This document shows positions 8,558 to 16,499 of a DNA stretch of 50,188 nucleotides, one piece after another. The notes below the pieces were generated by a model, which searched no databases, was not told the origin of the DNA, and saw only the letters and a list, made by a program, of their open reading frames with translations. This stretch comes from Patescibacteria group bacterium (GTDB lineage Bacteria; Patescibacteriota; Gracilibacteria; UBA1369). The DNA lies in NCBI GenBank assembly GCA_963169655.1, contig CAUJCM010000006.1, positions 1 to 50,188 of the forward strand, written 5' to 3'. A program made the translations under genes and the position numbers. How positions within the stretch are numbered: the first letter of the stretch is position 1; the number at the start of each line of letters is the position of its first letter.

Positions 8558-9448
8558 TTAAATTTTACTTAATAAATCATTATTTTTTTTAATAATTTCT
8601 TCAATTTCACTTTCTGTATTAACTGCATCAAAAAGCCTACTTTCACAAATCCAAATTGCTTGATCTCTTTTAATTTTTACAGTTAAAGCATGTTCATTTT
8701 TACAATTTGTATCTTCAAAATTATCTACATCTGAATGAGCTTTCATCCAGTTTTTCATTTCTTCAATATCTGTAAATTCTCCTGGAAGTAAAGCTTTGAG
8801 TGGATCATTAATTCCATATTTAGCAAAAACTTCTTTTTTAACTTCTACCAATAAATTTGTAATTTTTTCAATTCTAGTTTTACCATCAAAGTCTTTTATT
8901 TTCCCATTAAATTTATTTAACTCTTCAAAATATTTTGAGTATAAATTATGAATTTTAAATGCTAGTTCAAGTTTTTTATCTAAACTATTAGCATTTTGGA
9001 AAGGTCGAGAGTCATTGATTTGTAAAGATGCTATTACAGTATCTTTTAATAACTTTTTACCTTTCTCAGTATTTCCCCATTCTTCAATTAATTGATAAAC
9101 ACGAGAGTCTTTATTTGAAGTAGCCGGAATAAAGTCAAAATCTCTTTCTAAAACTGGCTGAAACATTAATTCACAACCCTTTCTATTTAGAATTTTATTA
9201 ATATCATTTCTAATCTCTAAGATTTGAGCGATAGCTTCTCTTTCATTTTCAAAAACATCTGATTTCACTTCCAGCATTACTGACGCTTGTTCAAAAGAAA
9301 TATATTGCTCTAGATTTAACTTCTCATTAAGAATTTTTCTTAAAATCCATTCACTTGAAGGTATATCTTCAATTAATTCTTTAGCTGAACCTTCTTTCAT
9401 TATAAATCCTTCCATTTCAATCCCCATTCCATATTTTTCTGTATTCAT
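8558..9448 (-). CDS. GCS2-type carboxylate-amine ligase-like protein, copy A
   Basis: First structural gene of the four-gene operon, 296 residues, paralogous to the next gene over its whole length. It keeps the same key segments: YGMGIEMEGFI, ASVMLEVKSDV, IASLQINDSRPF, NEHALTVKIKR and WICESRLFDA. Glu residues in the first two segments are likely metal or ATP ligands, as in GCS2 and glutamine synthetase (inference). Two diverged copies could form a heteromer or have different substrates. The start is ATG without a Shine-Dalgarno sequence, only 12 bases after the U-tract of a terminator-like hairpin (9460-9497), so every transcript starting upstream must pass that hairpin. Confidence 0.6.
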   Translation of the reverse strand: MNTEKYGMGIEMEGFIMKEGSAKELIEDIPSSEWILRKILNEKLNLEQYISFEQASVMLEVKSDVFENEREAIAQILEIRNDINKILNRKGCELMFQPVLERDFDFIPATSNKDSRVYQLIEEWGNTEKGKKLLKDTVIASLQINDSRPFQNANSLDKKLELAFKIHNLYSKYFEELNKFNGKIKDFDGKTRIEKITNLLVEVKKEVFAKYGINDPLKALLPGEFTDIEEMKNWMKAHSDVDNFEDTNCKNEHALTVKIKRDQAIWICESRLFDAVNTESEIEEIIKKNNDLLSKI

Positions 9449-9459
9449 AAATTTCTTTT

Positions 9460-9497
9460 AAAAAATAAAATGACCTCAATCCGTTTGGGTTGAGGTC
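9460..9497 (-). terminator. Intrinsic terminator or attenuator before the ligase operon
   Basis: On the minus strand an 11-pair stem (GACCTCAACCC with GGATTGAGGTC, one G-U pair) with a 4-base loop is followed by ATTTTATTTTTT. It ends 12 bases before the start codon at 9448. It can end transcripts of the ComEC-type gene, but it also lies in the leader of the ligase operon. GGTTGAG of an upstream segment (plus-strand 9523-9529) can pair with CTCAACC of the stem (9488-9494) and would then prevent it forming. Confidence 0.75.
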
Positions 9498-9519
9498 TTA
9501 AATTACATAAACTCAAGAA

Positions 9520-9588
9520 TTACTCAACCATCTGCTTAAAAAAGTAGAAGTAAAATTGAGCAATTTTTTGAATATTTGAATTTTGCAT
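9520..9588 (-). CDS. Putative aromatic leader peptide of an attenuator
   Basis: A 22-codon open frame (ATG at 9588, TAA at 9520-9522) contains the run QFYFYFF at residues 11-17, that is six consecutive Phe/Tyr codons. Its last two sense codons and stop overlap the segment that can pair with the terminator stem. This is the classical layout of pheA, pheST or trp leader peptides. A ribosome stalled on the aromatic codons would leave that segment free to form an antiterminator; a ribosome reaching the stop would cover it and let the terminator form. No Shine-Dalgarno sequence is seen. Chance aromatic codons are possible in AT-rich DNA, so this is a structural prediction. Confidence 0.45.
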   Translation of the reverse strand: MQNSNIQKIAQFYFYFFKQMVE

Positions 9589-9594
9589 ATTTAG

Positions 9595-9623
9595 AATTTA
9601 AATGGTTTTTATTTTTTTGTAAA
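9595..9623 (-). promoter_or_regulatory. Possible promoter of the leader peptide and ligase operon
   Basis: TTTACA (9618-9623 on the minus strand), a 17-base spacer and TAAATT (9595-9600). Transcription would begin at about 9588, making the leader peptide nearly leaderless. The -10 box is a weak match; read-through from the upstream hydrolase gene is the alternative. Confidence 0.3.
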
Positions 9624-9637
9624 GAGGTCTGATTAAA

Positions 9638-10492
9638 TTATCTTGATGGTTTAAAAGCAATTTCATCTTTACTACTTAATTGCACTTCAATATTTCCTTG
9701 TAAATCAGTTCTAAATACCTTTTGAGAAATAGATTGTAAATGTTTCAAAGTTTCAGGATTTGGGTGATTAAATTTATTATTTACTCCGCAAGAAATTATC
9801 ACCCAATCAGGTCGAATTTTTTCTAAAATAAAAAGATTATTACTCGTTTTAGAACCATGATGACCAGCTTTTAAAATATCACTATTTAAGTGTAATTTTT
9901 GACTAATCAATAATTCTTCTTTTTCTTTTTCCAAGTCTCCACTAAAGAAAGCTTTAAAATCATTAAAAATTAACCTAAAAGCAATAGAACTATTATTTAC
10001 ATTAGCAAAATATTTCCCATTAATATTTTCATTTGGATATAAAATATCAATTGCTACTTTACCAAACTTATAATCTTTTTGCCCATCGACATAAATTAAA
10101 TTAACATTTTTATCTAGTGCTAATTCTATTAATTGGTCATATCCCAAATAATTATACTTAACACCTGTTAACATTAGATTTTTAACTTCATATCTTTTTA
10201 AAACTTCAATCAGTCCATTAAGATGATCAGCGTGAGGATGACTCATAATCACTAAATCAATTTTTTTATTGTAAAAAGGGATTTTCTGGCTTAAAAAATT
10301 AATAATTTTATTATCTGGACCGCCATCATTTAAAATAAATTCACCAGTTGGCAATTGCATTAGTATACCGTCTCCTTGACCTACATCCACGAAATAAAGA
10401 TGCAATTTCCCATCAGGTAAAAAGCTAATTCCCCAAAGGCTTAAGATTATTAGAAATATTAGAAGTAATAAAAAATAATATCTTTTTTTCAT
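9638..10492 (-). CDS. ComEC/Rec2-type metallo-beta-lactamase-fold hydrolase
   Basis: A membrane anchor or signal segment (residues about 4-24, FLLLLIFLIILSLWGISF) precedes a metallo-beta-lactamase domain. This starts LHLYFVDVGQGDGILMQLP, the family signature of the ComEC C-terminal domain, and has SHPHADH at residues 84-90 with the metal-binding His85, His87, Asp89 and His90. Later metal ligands lie in FFSGDLEKE and AGHHGSKTS. It is the stand-alone form without the competence channel domain. In full-length ComEC this domain is thought to degrade one strand during DNA uptake; a secreted or membrane-bound nuclease is plausible. The ATG at 10492 is preferred to TTG at 10495. It is followed by the hairpin at 9460-9497. 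Confidence 0.8.
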   Translation of the reverse strand: MKKRYYFLLLLIFLIILSLWGISFLPDGKLHLYFVDVGQGDGILMQLPTGEFILNDGGPDNKIINFLSQKIPFYNKKIDLVIMSHPHADHLNGLIEVLKRYEVKNLMLTGVKYNYLGYDQLIELALDKNVNLIYVDGQKDYKFGKVAIDILYPNENINGKYFANVNNSSIAFRLIFNDFKAFFSGDLEKEKEELLISQKLHLNSDILKAGHHGSKTSNNLFILEKIRPDWVIISCGVNNKFNHPNPETLKHLQSISQKVFRTDLQGNIEVQLSSKDEIAFKPSR

Positions 10493-10577
10493 CAAAGTTT
10501 TTTATATAAAGATATTTTAGTCTGCTATTTTTAAATCATTGTGAAAAATAGATTAAATTATTTTTATAATGCCTATT

Positions 10578-10772
10578 TTAAGGGGTGGTAAATTCGAAGA
10601 ATTTGACACCCCTCAAGAGGGAAAGGATCCACCCCGGCAGACTTTGTCTGCCGCCCCTTGTCCACCCCGTCATCCTGGTGGCTGCCACCCCTCAAGAGGG
10701 GAATTTAAACTTTTTTGCCTCACAAAGGAGATATCCCATCGGCCTCCGGCTATCACCCCTCAAGAGGGGGAA
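10578..10772 (-). repeat. Cluster of modular palindromic repeats, copies 2 to 5
   Basis: At least four units lie here in inverse orientation relative to the 1.2-kb copy; the block CCCCTCAAGAGGGG appears three times. Inner stems are AAATTC/GAATTT (10589-10606), GGCAGAC/GTCTGCC (10636-10652), an imperfect CATCCTGGTGGCTG unit, and GGCCTCCGGC. Closing blocks are CCACCCCG or close variants. Confidence 0.8.
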
Positions 10773-10805
10773 TAAAGGTTACCACTAGATAGCAAAAAAT
10801 ATTTT

Positions 10806-10838
10806 AAAAAAGCCTACCCCAATTTTAGAGTAGGCTTT
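10806..10838 (-). terminator. Terminator of the LPXTG-like surface protein gene
   Basis: AAAGCCTAC (10809-10817) pairs with GTAGGCTTT (10830-10838). On the minus strand the stem is followed by a T-run. It lies 12 bases after the stop of the gene at 10851. Confidence 0.8.
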
Positions 10839-10850
10839 AAATGGTCATTT

Positions 10851-12470
10851 CTATTTTTTATTTTTTTTATTCTTTCTAGTAAAGAATGCTCCAAAACCTC
10901 CAGATCCAAGTAATAATAATCCTAGCTCTGGACCTGTTTTTGGTAAAATAAATGTAGTTTCAATACCTTCACTTTCATTACCTAAATTATCTCTTGTAGT
11001 TAATTTGAAGTAATAAATCATATCTTCTTTTAAGTCATTGAAATTATAATTATCAGTTGATGTATTTAGCTCAATACCAGGCCCATAGGTAACTCCTTTA
11101 TCTGTAGACATATAAAGAACAAAGTTTGCTGCATTAGCAACTTGGTCTGTATTAATTTTCCATGAAAGGTTTACTAACATATCACTTACCATTTTTGCTA
11201 ATAAATCTGACGCTGCATTTGTTGGTTTTACATTTCCTTCTACGATAGGCAAGTCTGGTGTGCTTGGTGCTACACCATCAAATGAAGTAGCACTATTTTG
11301 AACATCCATTAAATTTCCATCTAAATCTTTAACTTTAATAGCAATAATATTAAATTTTGCATTTGATAAATCTTCAGTGGTTAAAGTAGCAACAGCACCA
11401 CTTGGGGCAACTACTACTTTAGTTACATTGATAATTTTACTATTATCACTGGCATCAGTGATAATAAAGTTTTCATTGGCATTTGGAAGCAAGACAACTG
11501 GTTTAGAGAAAGTCACCTCAACAGTGTTCCCATCTAAGGCTTTTACATTAACAAATGATGGTCCTTCTTTTTTATTATCAGAATCAGCTGCTGGTTTTAA
11601 GTCTTGTGCTTTGGCATCTGTTCCAGTAAATACTGCAGTATCGCTAGTCCCACTAATAATTGGATTTCCAGCTAAATCTTGAATTTGAATTCCTGCAGTT
11701 AACATATATTTAGTTCCAGCTTTTTGGTTTGCAGTAGTAAGAATAACTGTTTTACCACCGGAATCACTTGAATCTAATTCAACTTTACTAATAGCTAATG
11801 CTATTCCTAAAAAGTCTTCTTTAATTGAAAATGTACTTTCTGCATTGCTTGCAGGTAATTTTACAGCTTCAGAAAATACTACTTTTACTTTATTTGTATT
11901 CTCAGCATCCACACTTACAACTTTTGGTGCAACATTATCATTTAAATCAACTGCATTTGTTGAACCTGATGATTTTGGGGTAGCACTTGTTTCATTACTA
12001 TAAAATTCACTTTCATTACCAGCAGCATCTACTGCGGTAATAGCAAAATAATAAGTTTTATCATTTTCAAGGTTTGTAATATCAAAAGTAGTTACATTGC
12101 CAATATCAACTGGTCCCATTGTATAACTTGCTGTATCAGTACTTACTGATTGATTTCCATAAAATATTTTATATCCAACCACACCTACATTATCTGTTGC
12201 AGCATCCCATGTTAAAGTAACCTTTTTATCACCAGCAGTTGCTTTTACATTTTCTACATCTGATGGGTAAGTAGTATCACTAGCAGCTGCTAACATATTA
12301 CTTTCTGGTAAATTTAAACCGAGTGATGAAAGAAATCCACTATTTGAATTTTCAGTGCCACCAGGAGTCAAAAAACCCGATTGAGCAGATGTAATACTAT
12401 TTGAAACTAATAGGCCAATAGTAAGAATACTAATTAAAGTTATTTTTTTTGTTTTCATTTTTGATAACAT
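10851..12470 (-). CDS. Cell-surface protein with FN3 and SbsA-like Ig domains and an LPXTG-like anchor
   Basis: A 539-residue exported protein. There is a signal peptide (residues about 8-30, cleavage after ITSA). Fibronectin type III domain 1 spans about 50-165 (VTLTWDAATDNVGVVGYKIFY, YYFAITAVDAAGNESE). Two Ig-like SbsA/Big_5-type domains follow at about 180-285 and 300-395 (VKVVFSEAV, VEVTFSKPV). A second FN3-like domain spans about 425-505. The C-terminus is LPKTGPE, a hydrophobic stretch and a basic tail, as in sortase-anchored proteins. No sortase gene is in the window. Probably cell-wall or membrane attached, with a role in adhesion or surface coat (inference). A second ATG four codons in is an equally good start. 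Confidence 0.8.
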   Translation of the reverse strand: MLSKMKTKKITLISILTIGLLVSNSITSAQSGFLTPGGTENSNSGFLSSLGLNLPESNMLAAASDTTYPSDVENVKATAGDKKVTLTWDAATDNVGVVGYKIFYGNQSVSTDTASYTMGPVDIGNVTTFDITNLENDKTYYFAITAVDAAGNESEFYSNETSATPKSSGSTNAVDLNDNVAPKVVSVDAENTNKVKVVFSEAVKLPASNAESTFSIKEDFLGIALAISKVELDSSDSGGKTVILTTANQKAGTKYMLTAGIQIQDLAGNPIISGTSDTAVFTGTDAKAQDLKPAADSDNKKEGPSFVNVKALDGNTVEVTFSKPVVLLPNANENFIITDASDNSKIINVTKVVVAPSGAVATLTTEDLSNAKFNIIAIKVKDLDGNLMDVQNSATSFDGVAPSTPDLPIVEGNVKPTNAASDLLAKMVSDMLVNLSWKINTDQVANAANFVLYMSTDKGVTYGPGIELNTSTDNYNFNDLKEDMIYYFKLTTRDNLGNESEGIETTFILPKTGPELGLLLLGSGGFGAFFTRKNKKNKK

Positions 12471-12686
12471 AATGAATTTGTGTTATTTATTTTTTATAAA
12501 TCTTTAAAGTATATCATATTTTTGCTTTTATTCAAAGCTCGTGGCCAATAACATATTTAAAATACAGATTGACGATTAGTCACTTTATTGTAAAAACTAT
12601 ATTTCCAATCTTTTAAAAAATAAAATATCCAATATACTTTGCAATTGAAGAATATCAAGCTTTGTACTATTAAGTGCCTTTAGACT

Positions 12687-15344
12687 ATGAAAATCAAAAT
12701 CAGCCCTAATATATTTAAGTATTACCCAAATATTCAGTATACCGTAATTGTTATTCACAATATCGAGAATCAAAGAAAAATCTCTAACTTATCTCAATTA
12801 CTTCGTGGTACTGCTGTTGTCACCAAAAATGATTATAAAAAAGTAAATAAAAAAGATTTAATTAGTCAGATTTCTGATATTAGACTTGAAGATGGATCTA
12901 CATTTTTGGAAAGTTATTTATTTGACTCGAGAATTAAAAAAATAATGAATGGTAAAGATCTTGATGCTAATAATAATTTATTAAATTTAATTTCTTTACT
13001 ATCTCTTAAATTTACATTGCCTATTTTTGGAACTGATCTAGATCAGGAGTTTAAAGATATTGTTATTGATTTTTATTTACCTAAAAAAGGCAAAAAATCT
13101 CCAGATTTAAATTTTTTATCAAGCACTAAAAGTATAGCAATTTGGTTTCCAAACTTATCCAATATTAACGAAGAACAAATTGATTTCTATATTAGTGAAA
13201 TTAATTTAATTTTATATAAGTATTTAAATACTCAAATAAGTGAAGTTTATCACTTAGACAATAATACTCCAGAAATTGATTTAAAATATCAGTCTGATAT
13301 GGAACAAGAATATTTAGAAGGACGAAGCGATCATATCATTGCTAATTTCTCTGAAGACTCAGCTCTCAATGAAAATAGCATAAATAATATTGAATCTAAT
13401 ATTCAAACTATAACTGATAACAATTTAACTACTTCTGTTCCAACACAAATTAATCAAGAAGATAAAGAAACTACCACAACTATTCATCCACAAGCAAAAA
13501 TGCCACTTGAATCTTTAAAACAAAGTTTAAATAATATTTTAAATAATATTTTTCCAAGTGTTTTAAGTTTAATTTCCACAGAAGAACTTCAAAATAATTT
13601 TATTAATATAGAAGCTCCAAAAGACTCTAGTCATGGCGATTTCTCAACTAATTTAGCGATGAAATTAGCCAAAAATTTAAGCCAAAATCCTGTTGAAATT
13701 GCCAATCAAATCAAAAATGAACTCTCAAAAGATGATAGATTAGTCACATTTATTGAGAAAATCGAAGTTATTCCACCTGGTTTTATTAACTTTTATTTAA
13801 ACACTAATTATTTTGTCCAAAATTTAAATCAAATCCTTGAATTAAAAGGTGATTATGGCCAGCAAAATATTGGCAATAATCAAAAAATAATGATTGAGTT
13901 TGGGTCATTAAATATTGCTAAACCTTTTGGAGCTCATCATTTTTTAACAACAATCATCGGTCAGACTTTAGTTAATTTACATAAAAAAATAGGTTTTGAT
14001 GTTTTATCAGCAGATCATCCTGGAGATTGGGGTACTCAATTTGGAAAAGCTATTTATGCTTATAAAAACTGGGGAAATCGAGAAGAGATTTTAAAAGATC
14101 CAATGAATGAGCTTTTAAAATTATATGTAAGATTTCATGAGGAGGCAGAAGCAAATCCTCAGCTTGAAGATTTAGCTAGAGAAGAATTTAAAAAATTAGA
14201 AGATGGTGATAGTGAAAACTTAGAATTATGGAAATGGATTGTTGAGATTTCTCTCAAGGATTTAGATGTGATTTATCAGACTTTAGGGGTTAAATTCGAT
14301 CGTAGGTATGGAGAGGCTAAATATAATCAAGCCTGTCAGTTATTACTTCAAAAAGGTAAAGATTTAGGAGTATTTATTCCTGGAGAAAATAATGCTTATA
14401 TTGTTGATTTAGAAGATCAAAAATTACCTCCAGCTTTAGTTCAAAAAGGTGATGGGACTTCACTTTATTTAACTCGTGATCTTGCTAGTATTGAAGACCG
14501 CTTAAAAACTGAAGAAAACCTCAAAAAACTGATTTATATTGTTGATAATGCTCAAACACTTCATTTTAAACAATTATTTGCTATAGCAAATAAGCTTCAT
14601 CAAGCTGATTCTAACTACCCAATTACTGAATTTAAACATATTCCATATGGGAGAATGAGTTTTGCAGACGAAAAGATGAGTACCAGAAAAGGAAATGTAA
14701 TTTTAGGTATTGATTTAATTAAAGAAGCTCAAAATCGTTCTGCTCAAATAATTAATCAAAAATTAAGTAAAAGTGAAGAAAAATTTACTGATAATGAACT
14801 AAAACAATTAATAAATGGTATTGCTTTAGGTGCAATTAAATATTCAATTTTGGCTCAAGCTCCAGAATCAGACTTTATTTTTGATTGGGATAAAGTACTT
14901 TCTTTTGAAGGAAATAGTGCACCTTACTTGCAATATACTTATGCAAGGTCTCAAAGCATACTTAGAAAGTTTAATCAAAAAAACACAGAAAATAACACAT
15001 CTAACAGCCAAATCGACTTATTTTCTTATCAAGAAGAAAAAGAACAAATTACAGATGAAAATAGCAAAAGTTTTGACTTAGACATCGAGAAAGAATTACT
15101 TAGACAATTAGCTTTATATCCAGAGAAATTAACTAGTTCAGCTTTACAATATAAACCTAATATTTTAACTACTTACCTTTATCAATTAGCTCAAACTTTT
15201 AATTCTTTTTATGGTTCTACTCCAATTTTAAAAACTCAAAATGAAGAATTATTAAATTCCCGCATTAAATTAGTAGAGGCAACAGCTGAAATTATTAAAA
15301 ACGGTTTAAATTTAATTGGTATACAAGTTTTTGAAAGAATGTAG
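12687..15344 (+). CDS. argS: Arginyl-tRNA synthetase with N-terminal B3/4-like domain
   Basis: Residues from about 275 to 885 are class I ArgRS: N-terminal Add-1-like domain, catalytic core with DHPGDWGTQFG, KMSTRKG (663-669), and a DALR anticodon-binding domain (APYLQYTYAR, ALYPEKLTSSA, NSFYGSTPI). Residues 1 to about 200 are an extra domain resembling the B3/4 editing domain of PheRS beta: FKYYPNIQYTVIVIHNIEN at the start, then the KDLDANNNLLNLISLLSLKF region and LPIFGTDLD. A low-complexity linker joins the two. ArgRS is normally 550-600 residues. The HIGH motif region reads NIAKPFGAHHFL (G415-A-H-H418), so the first His is replaced by Gly. It charges tRNA-Arg in the cytoplasm; the extra domain could bind or edit (inference). 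A terminator follows at 15366. Confidence 0.85.
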   Translation: MKIKISPNIFKYYPNIQYTVIVIHNIENQRKISNLSQLLRGTAVVTKNDYKKVNKKDLISQISDIRLEDGSTFLESYLFDSRIKKIMNGKDLDANNNLLNLISLLSLKFTLPIFGTDLDQEFKDIVIDFYLPKKGKKSPDLNFLSSTKSIAIWFPNLSNINEEQIDFYISEINLILYKYLNTQISEVYHLDNNTPEIDLKYQSDMEQEYLEGRSDHIIANFSEDSALNENSINNIESNIQTITDNNLTTSVPTQINQEDKETTTTIHPQAKMPLESLKQSLNNILNNIFPSVLSLISTEELQNNFINIEAPKDSSHGDFSTNLAMKLAKNLSQNPVEIANQIKNELSKDDRLVTFIEKIEVIPPGFINFYLNTNYFVQNLNQILELKGDYGQQNIGNNQKIMIEFGSLNIAKPFGAHHFLTTIIGQTLVNLHKKIGFDVLSADHPGDWGTQFGKAIYAYKNWGNREEILKDPMNELLKLYVRFHEEAEANPQLEDLAREEFKKLEDGDSENLELWKWIVEISLKDLDVIYQTLGVKFDRRYGEAKYNQACQLLLQKGKDLGVFIPGENNAYIVDLEDQKLPPALVQKGDGTSLYLTRDLASIEDRLKTEENLKKLIYIVDNAQTLHFKQLFAIANKLHQADSNYPITEFKHIPYGRMSFADEKMSTRKGNVILGIDLIKEAQNRSAQIINQKLSKSEEKFTDNELKQLINGIALGAIKYSILAQAPESDFIFDWDKVLSFEGNSAPYLQYTYARSQSILRKFNQKNTENNTSNSQIDLFSYQEEKEQITDENSKSFDLDIEKELLRQLALYPEKLTSSALQYKPNILTTYLYQLAQTFNSFYGSTPILKTQNEELLNSRIKLVEATAEIIKNGLNLIGIQVFERM

Positions 15345-15365
15345 GCTAAGATCTTTAGTCACAAA

Positions 15366-15395
15366 AAAAGCTCACCAGAATATGGTGAGCTTTTT
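15366..15395. terminator. Bidirectional terminator between argS and membrane protein gene
   Basis: AAAAGCTCACC pairs with GGTGAGCTTTT across a 7-base loop; T-runs occur on both strands. It serves two convergent genes. Confidence 0.85.
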
Positions 15396-15411
15396 AAAAT
15401 TATTGCTATTC

Positions 15412-16143
15412 TTATTTATTTTTCTTAATTTCTTCTCTTAAAATATAAAGATTTAAGAAAGTAATTGGAAGTATAATACTATTGATAAGTGGAACTCCAA
15501 ATCCTGATATTATAGAGCTAATAGATCCAAAAATGTTTATCCAAATAGTATTAACAATTGATTGGACAATAGATGTTACTAACATCACTAAAATAACCCC
15601 CCAAACAATAGTTGATGTTTTACCATTGGAATCTTCTTGGCTTGAAGTAATAGCTTTATTACCTTCTCCATTATTTTCCATAAAATAAAACATTGCTAAC
15701 CAAGAGTTTGCCCATTTTGTGAGGCCTTTAAAAATTGTAAGTAAAACATTAATAGCTAAAAGAACATAAGAGATTAAATGTTTAAAACTAAAAGTCATTA
15801 AACTTTGTAAATTAATTTTCTCACCTTTGCCAATAACTGTAACTGCTTTGATTGAAGCTATGGTTGATATAATTGAAGCAACTGCAGTTATTATTGTTAT
15901 CAATAAAGCTAATAAACCAAGACCAAATAAACTGCCAGCCAATGGGAAAAGAATTAAAGCTAATATCGCTCCAGTAATAAGAGGAATTGCCCCTGCTAAA
16001 ATTAAATTAACTGGGTCTTTTTTTAATAAGTCTAAAGCTTTATTCATTGTATAGCCCAAATTTCCAAAAATTTCATTAAAGTCAGTTTTTCCTTTTTCTA
16101 AAACTTTAAATTTTGATTGTCCATTTTGATTTGAATTTTCCAT
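15412..16143 (-). CDS. Multi-pass membrane protein of unknown function
   Basis: A 243-residue protein with about five to six predicted membrane segments: LILAGAIPLITGAILALILF, LGLLALLITIITAVASIIS, HLISYVLLAINVLLTIF, STIVWGVILVMLVTSIV and a final SIILPITFLNLYIL, ending in a basic tail. The N-terminal 35 residues are polar. The pattern loosely recalls YIP1/DUF4013-type integral proteins, but I do not recognise a family. The ATG start is clear; tRNA-Cys lies 62 bases upstream on the same strand and may share a transcript. Confidence 0.75.
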   Translation of the reverse strand: MENSNQNGQSKFKVLEKGKTDFNEIFGNLGYTMNKALDLLKKDPVNLILAGAIPLITGAILALILFPLAGSLFGLGLLALLITIITAVASIISTIASIKAVTVIGKGEKINLQSLMTFSFKHLISYVLLAINVLLTIFKGLTKWANSWLAMFYFMENNGEGNKAITSSQEDSNGKTSTIVWGVILVMLVTSIVQSIVNTIWINIFGSISSIISGFGVPLINSIILPITFLNLYILREEIKKNK

Positions 16144-16204
16144 GTTTTTTTTTTAAGAAATAAATTTTTTATGTAATACTTTTACTTTAAATTTCAATTG
16201 CTTA

Positions 16205-16279
16205 TGGAGGCGGCACCCGGATTCGAACCGGGGAATAACGGTTTTGCAAACCGCTGCCTTACCACTTGGCCATACCGCC
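16205..16279 (-). tRNA. tRNA-Cys (anticodon GCA)
   Basis: A full cloverleaf on the minus strand: acceptor GGCGGTA/TGCCGCC, anticodon loop with GCA in the stem CGGTTTGCAAAACCG, T-arm GGTTCGAATCC, discriminator U as expected for tRNA-Cys, and an encoded CCA end. Confidence 0.97.
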
Positions 16280-16357
16280 CTAAAAACAATTAAATTTAAA
16301 GAAATATCAAGTATCAAAAGTGCCAAGCAAGTTTAATATGACAATGCTAAAAATGCA

Positions 16358-16388
16358 AATTACACATTTATTACAATTGTGTGTAATT
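16358..16388. promoter_or_regulatory. Dyad element upstream of ecotin
   Basis: AATTACACA (16358-16366) and TGTGTAATT (16380-16388) form a 9-base inverted repeat with a 13-base spacer, about 110 bases before the ecotin start. An ACAATTGT palindrome lies inside the spacer. It could be an operator; the A-run that follows argues against a plus-strand terminator. Confidence 0.3.
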
Positions 16389-16499
16389 AGAAAAAAAAAT
16401 CCGTATCTGTCAAATAGAATTAATGTAATAACTTTCAATTTAGTATATTTTACTAATCGAGTCTTAAACATTTAAATATTAATTAATAAGTTCAAAAAT

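Larger units (their letters stand above)
10493..10850. other. Gene-free stretch dominated by palindromic repeats
   Basis: No gene is seen. The first 75 bases are plain AT-rich DNA; 10578-10772 is a cluster of the modular repeat; 10806-10838 is a terminator. Short open frames through the repeats carry no protein signal. Confidence 0.6.

Noticed and set aside
9472-9497. T-box or other tRNA-sensing riboswitch before the ligase operon
   Set aside because: No T-box sequence or specifier loop can be seen; the region is only about 140 bases and is better explained by a leader peptide with terminator.
10569-10788. Two overlapping plus-strand frames of 67-68 codons
   Set aside because: They run through the palindromic repeat cluster; Pro/His-rich composition comes from the repeat bases, and no protein pattern is seen.
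16358-16388. Terminator between tRNA-Cys and ecotin
   Set aside because: The dyad has an A-run, not a T-run, on the plus strand, and no minus-strand gene ends there; kept only as a weak operator candidate.
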